5,101 nt of DNA from contig WFUK01000430.1 in the NCBI GenBank assembly GCA_015485015.1, forward strand, positions 1 through 5,101, given 5' to 3'. Position 1 is the first letter of the stretch; each line of letters begins with the position of its first letter. The notes beneath the pieces were generated by a model. That model was not told where the DNA came from. It worked only from the letters and a program-made list of their open reading frames with translations, and searched no databases. The stretch is from Paracoccaceae bacterium. GTDB lineage: Bacteria > Pseudomonadota > Alphaproteobacteria > Rhodobacterales > Rhodobacteraceae. The position numbers were made by a program, and so were the translations under genes. Of this stretch, positions 5,079 through 5,101 are shown piece after piece.

Positions 5079-5101
5079 CTGTCTCTTATACACATCTCCG
5101 A
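5079..5101. other. Nextera transposase adapter (sequencing artefact)
   Basis: CTGTCTCTTATACACATCT at 5079-5097 is the Tn5 mosaic-end sequence used in Illumina Nextera libraries. The following CCGA matches the beginning of the i7-side adapter. It is untrimmed library sequence, so the biological sequence ends at or a few bases around 5078. Translated forward it adds the false tail LSLIHIS to the glycosyltransferase. Read in reverse it creates a false MYKRQ N-terminus for a minus-strand ORF. Confidence 0.97.

Noticed and set aside
4779..5093. Minus-strand 104-codon ORF beginning MYKRQ
   Set aside because: Its first residues are encoded by the Nextera adapter, and the rest is antisense to a well-supported glycosyltransferase frame.

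Overview
The window reads as a piece of an alphaproteobacterial chromosome, most likely Rhodobacterales/Roseobacter-like. This is an inference from moderately high GC, dense short-spaced genes, leaderless-looking starts and the mix of protein families; no rRNA or other marker gene is present to settle it. The last 23 bases are not biological. They are Illumina Nextera transposase adapter, so the right edge is the end of an assembled contig or read and the last gene is cut there.

Layout, left to right. (1) Bases 1-1005, + strand: the C-terminal half of an RND/MMPL-type membrane exporter, cut by the left edge. (2) 1060-1671, +: a small secreted, acidic, tyrosine-rich protein I do not recognise, with its own SD and a candidate promoter overlapping the upstream stop codon. 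(3) 1781-2884, +: Mrp/ApbC, a P-loop ATPase that carries Fe-S clusters, behind a candidate sigma70-type promoter and a small dyad. (4) 2885-3041: a GC-rich non-coding gap full of inverted repeats, including a perfect 16-bp palindrome touching the -35 of the next promoter. (5) 3042-3677, +: a LysE/RhtB-type amino-acid exporter, probably translated from a leaderless mRNA. (6) 3667-3774, +: a probable 35-residue, highly basic small protein overlapping the exporter's end. (7) 3771-4523, - strand: a YgfZ/GcvT-like Fe-S maturation factor, convergent with the preceding genes (stop codons share TTAA), also apparently leaderless. (8) 4572-5078, +: the N-terminal part of a family 2-like glycosyltransferase of the rSAM/selenodomain-associated type (TIGR04283-like), divergent from ygfZ and truncated by the adapter.

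The genes look mostly like separate short transcription units rather than one operon. The functional theme that links two of them is iron-sulfur protein maturation (Mrp and YgfZ). The two transporters, the secreted protein and the glycosyltransferase are not obviously tied to it. I found no mobile element, CRISPR array, tRNA or rRNA, and no convincing new multi-gene system. The points most worth a second look are the adapter end, the paired leaderless promoters, the operator-like palindrome, the overlapping microgene and the orphan secreted protein.
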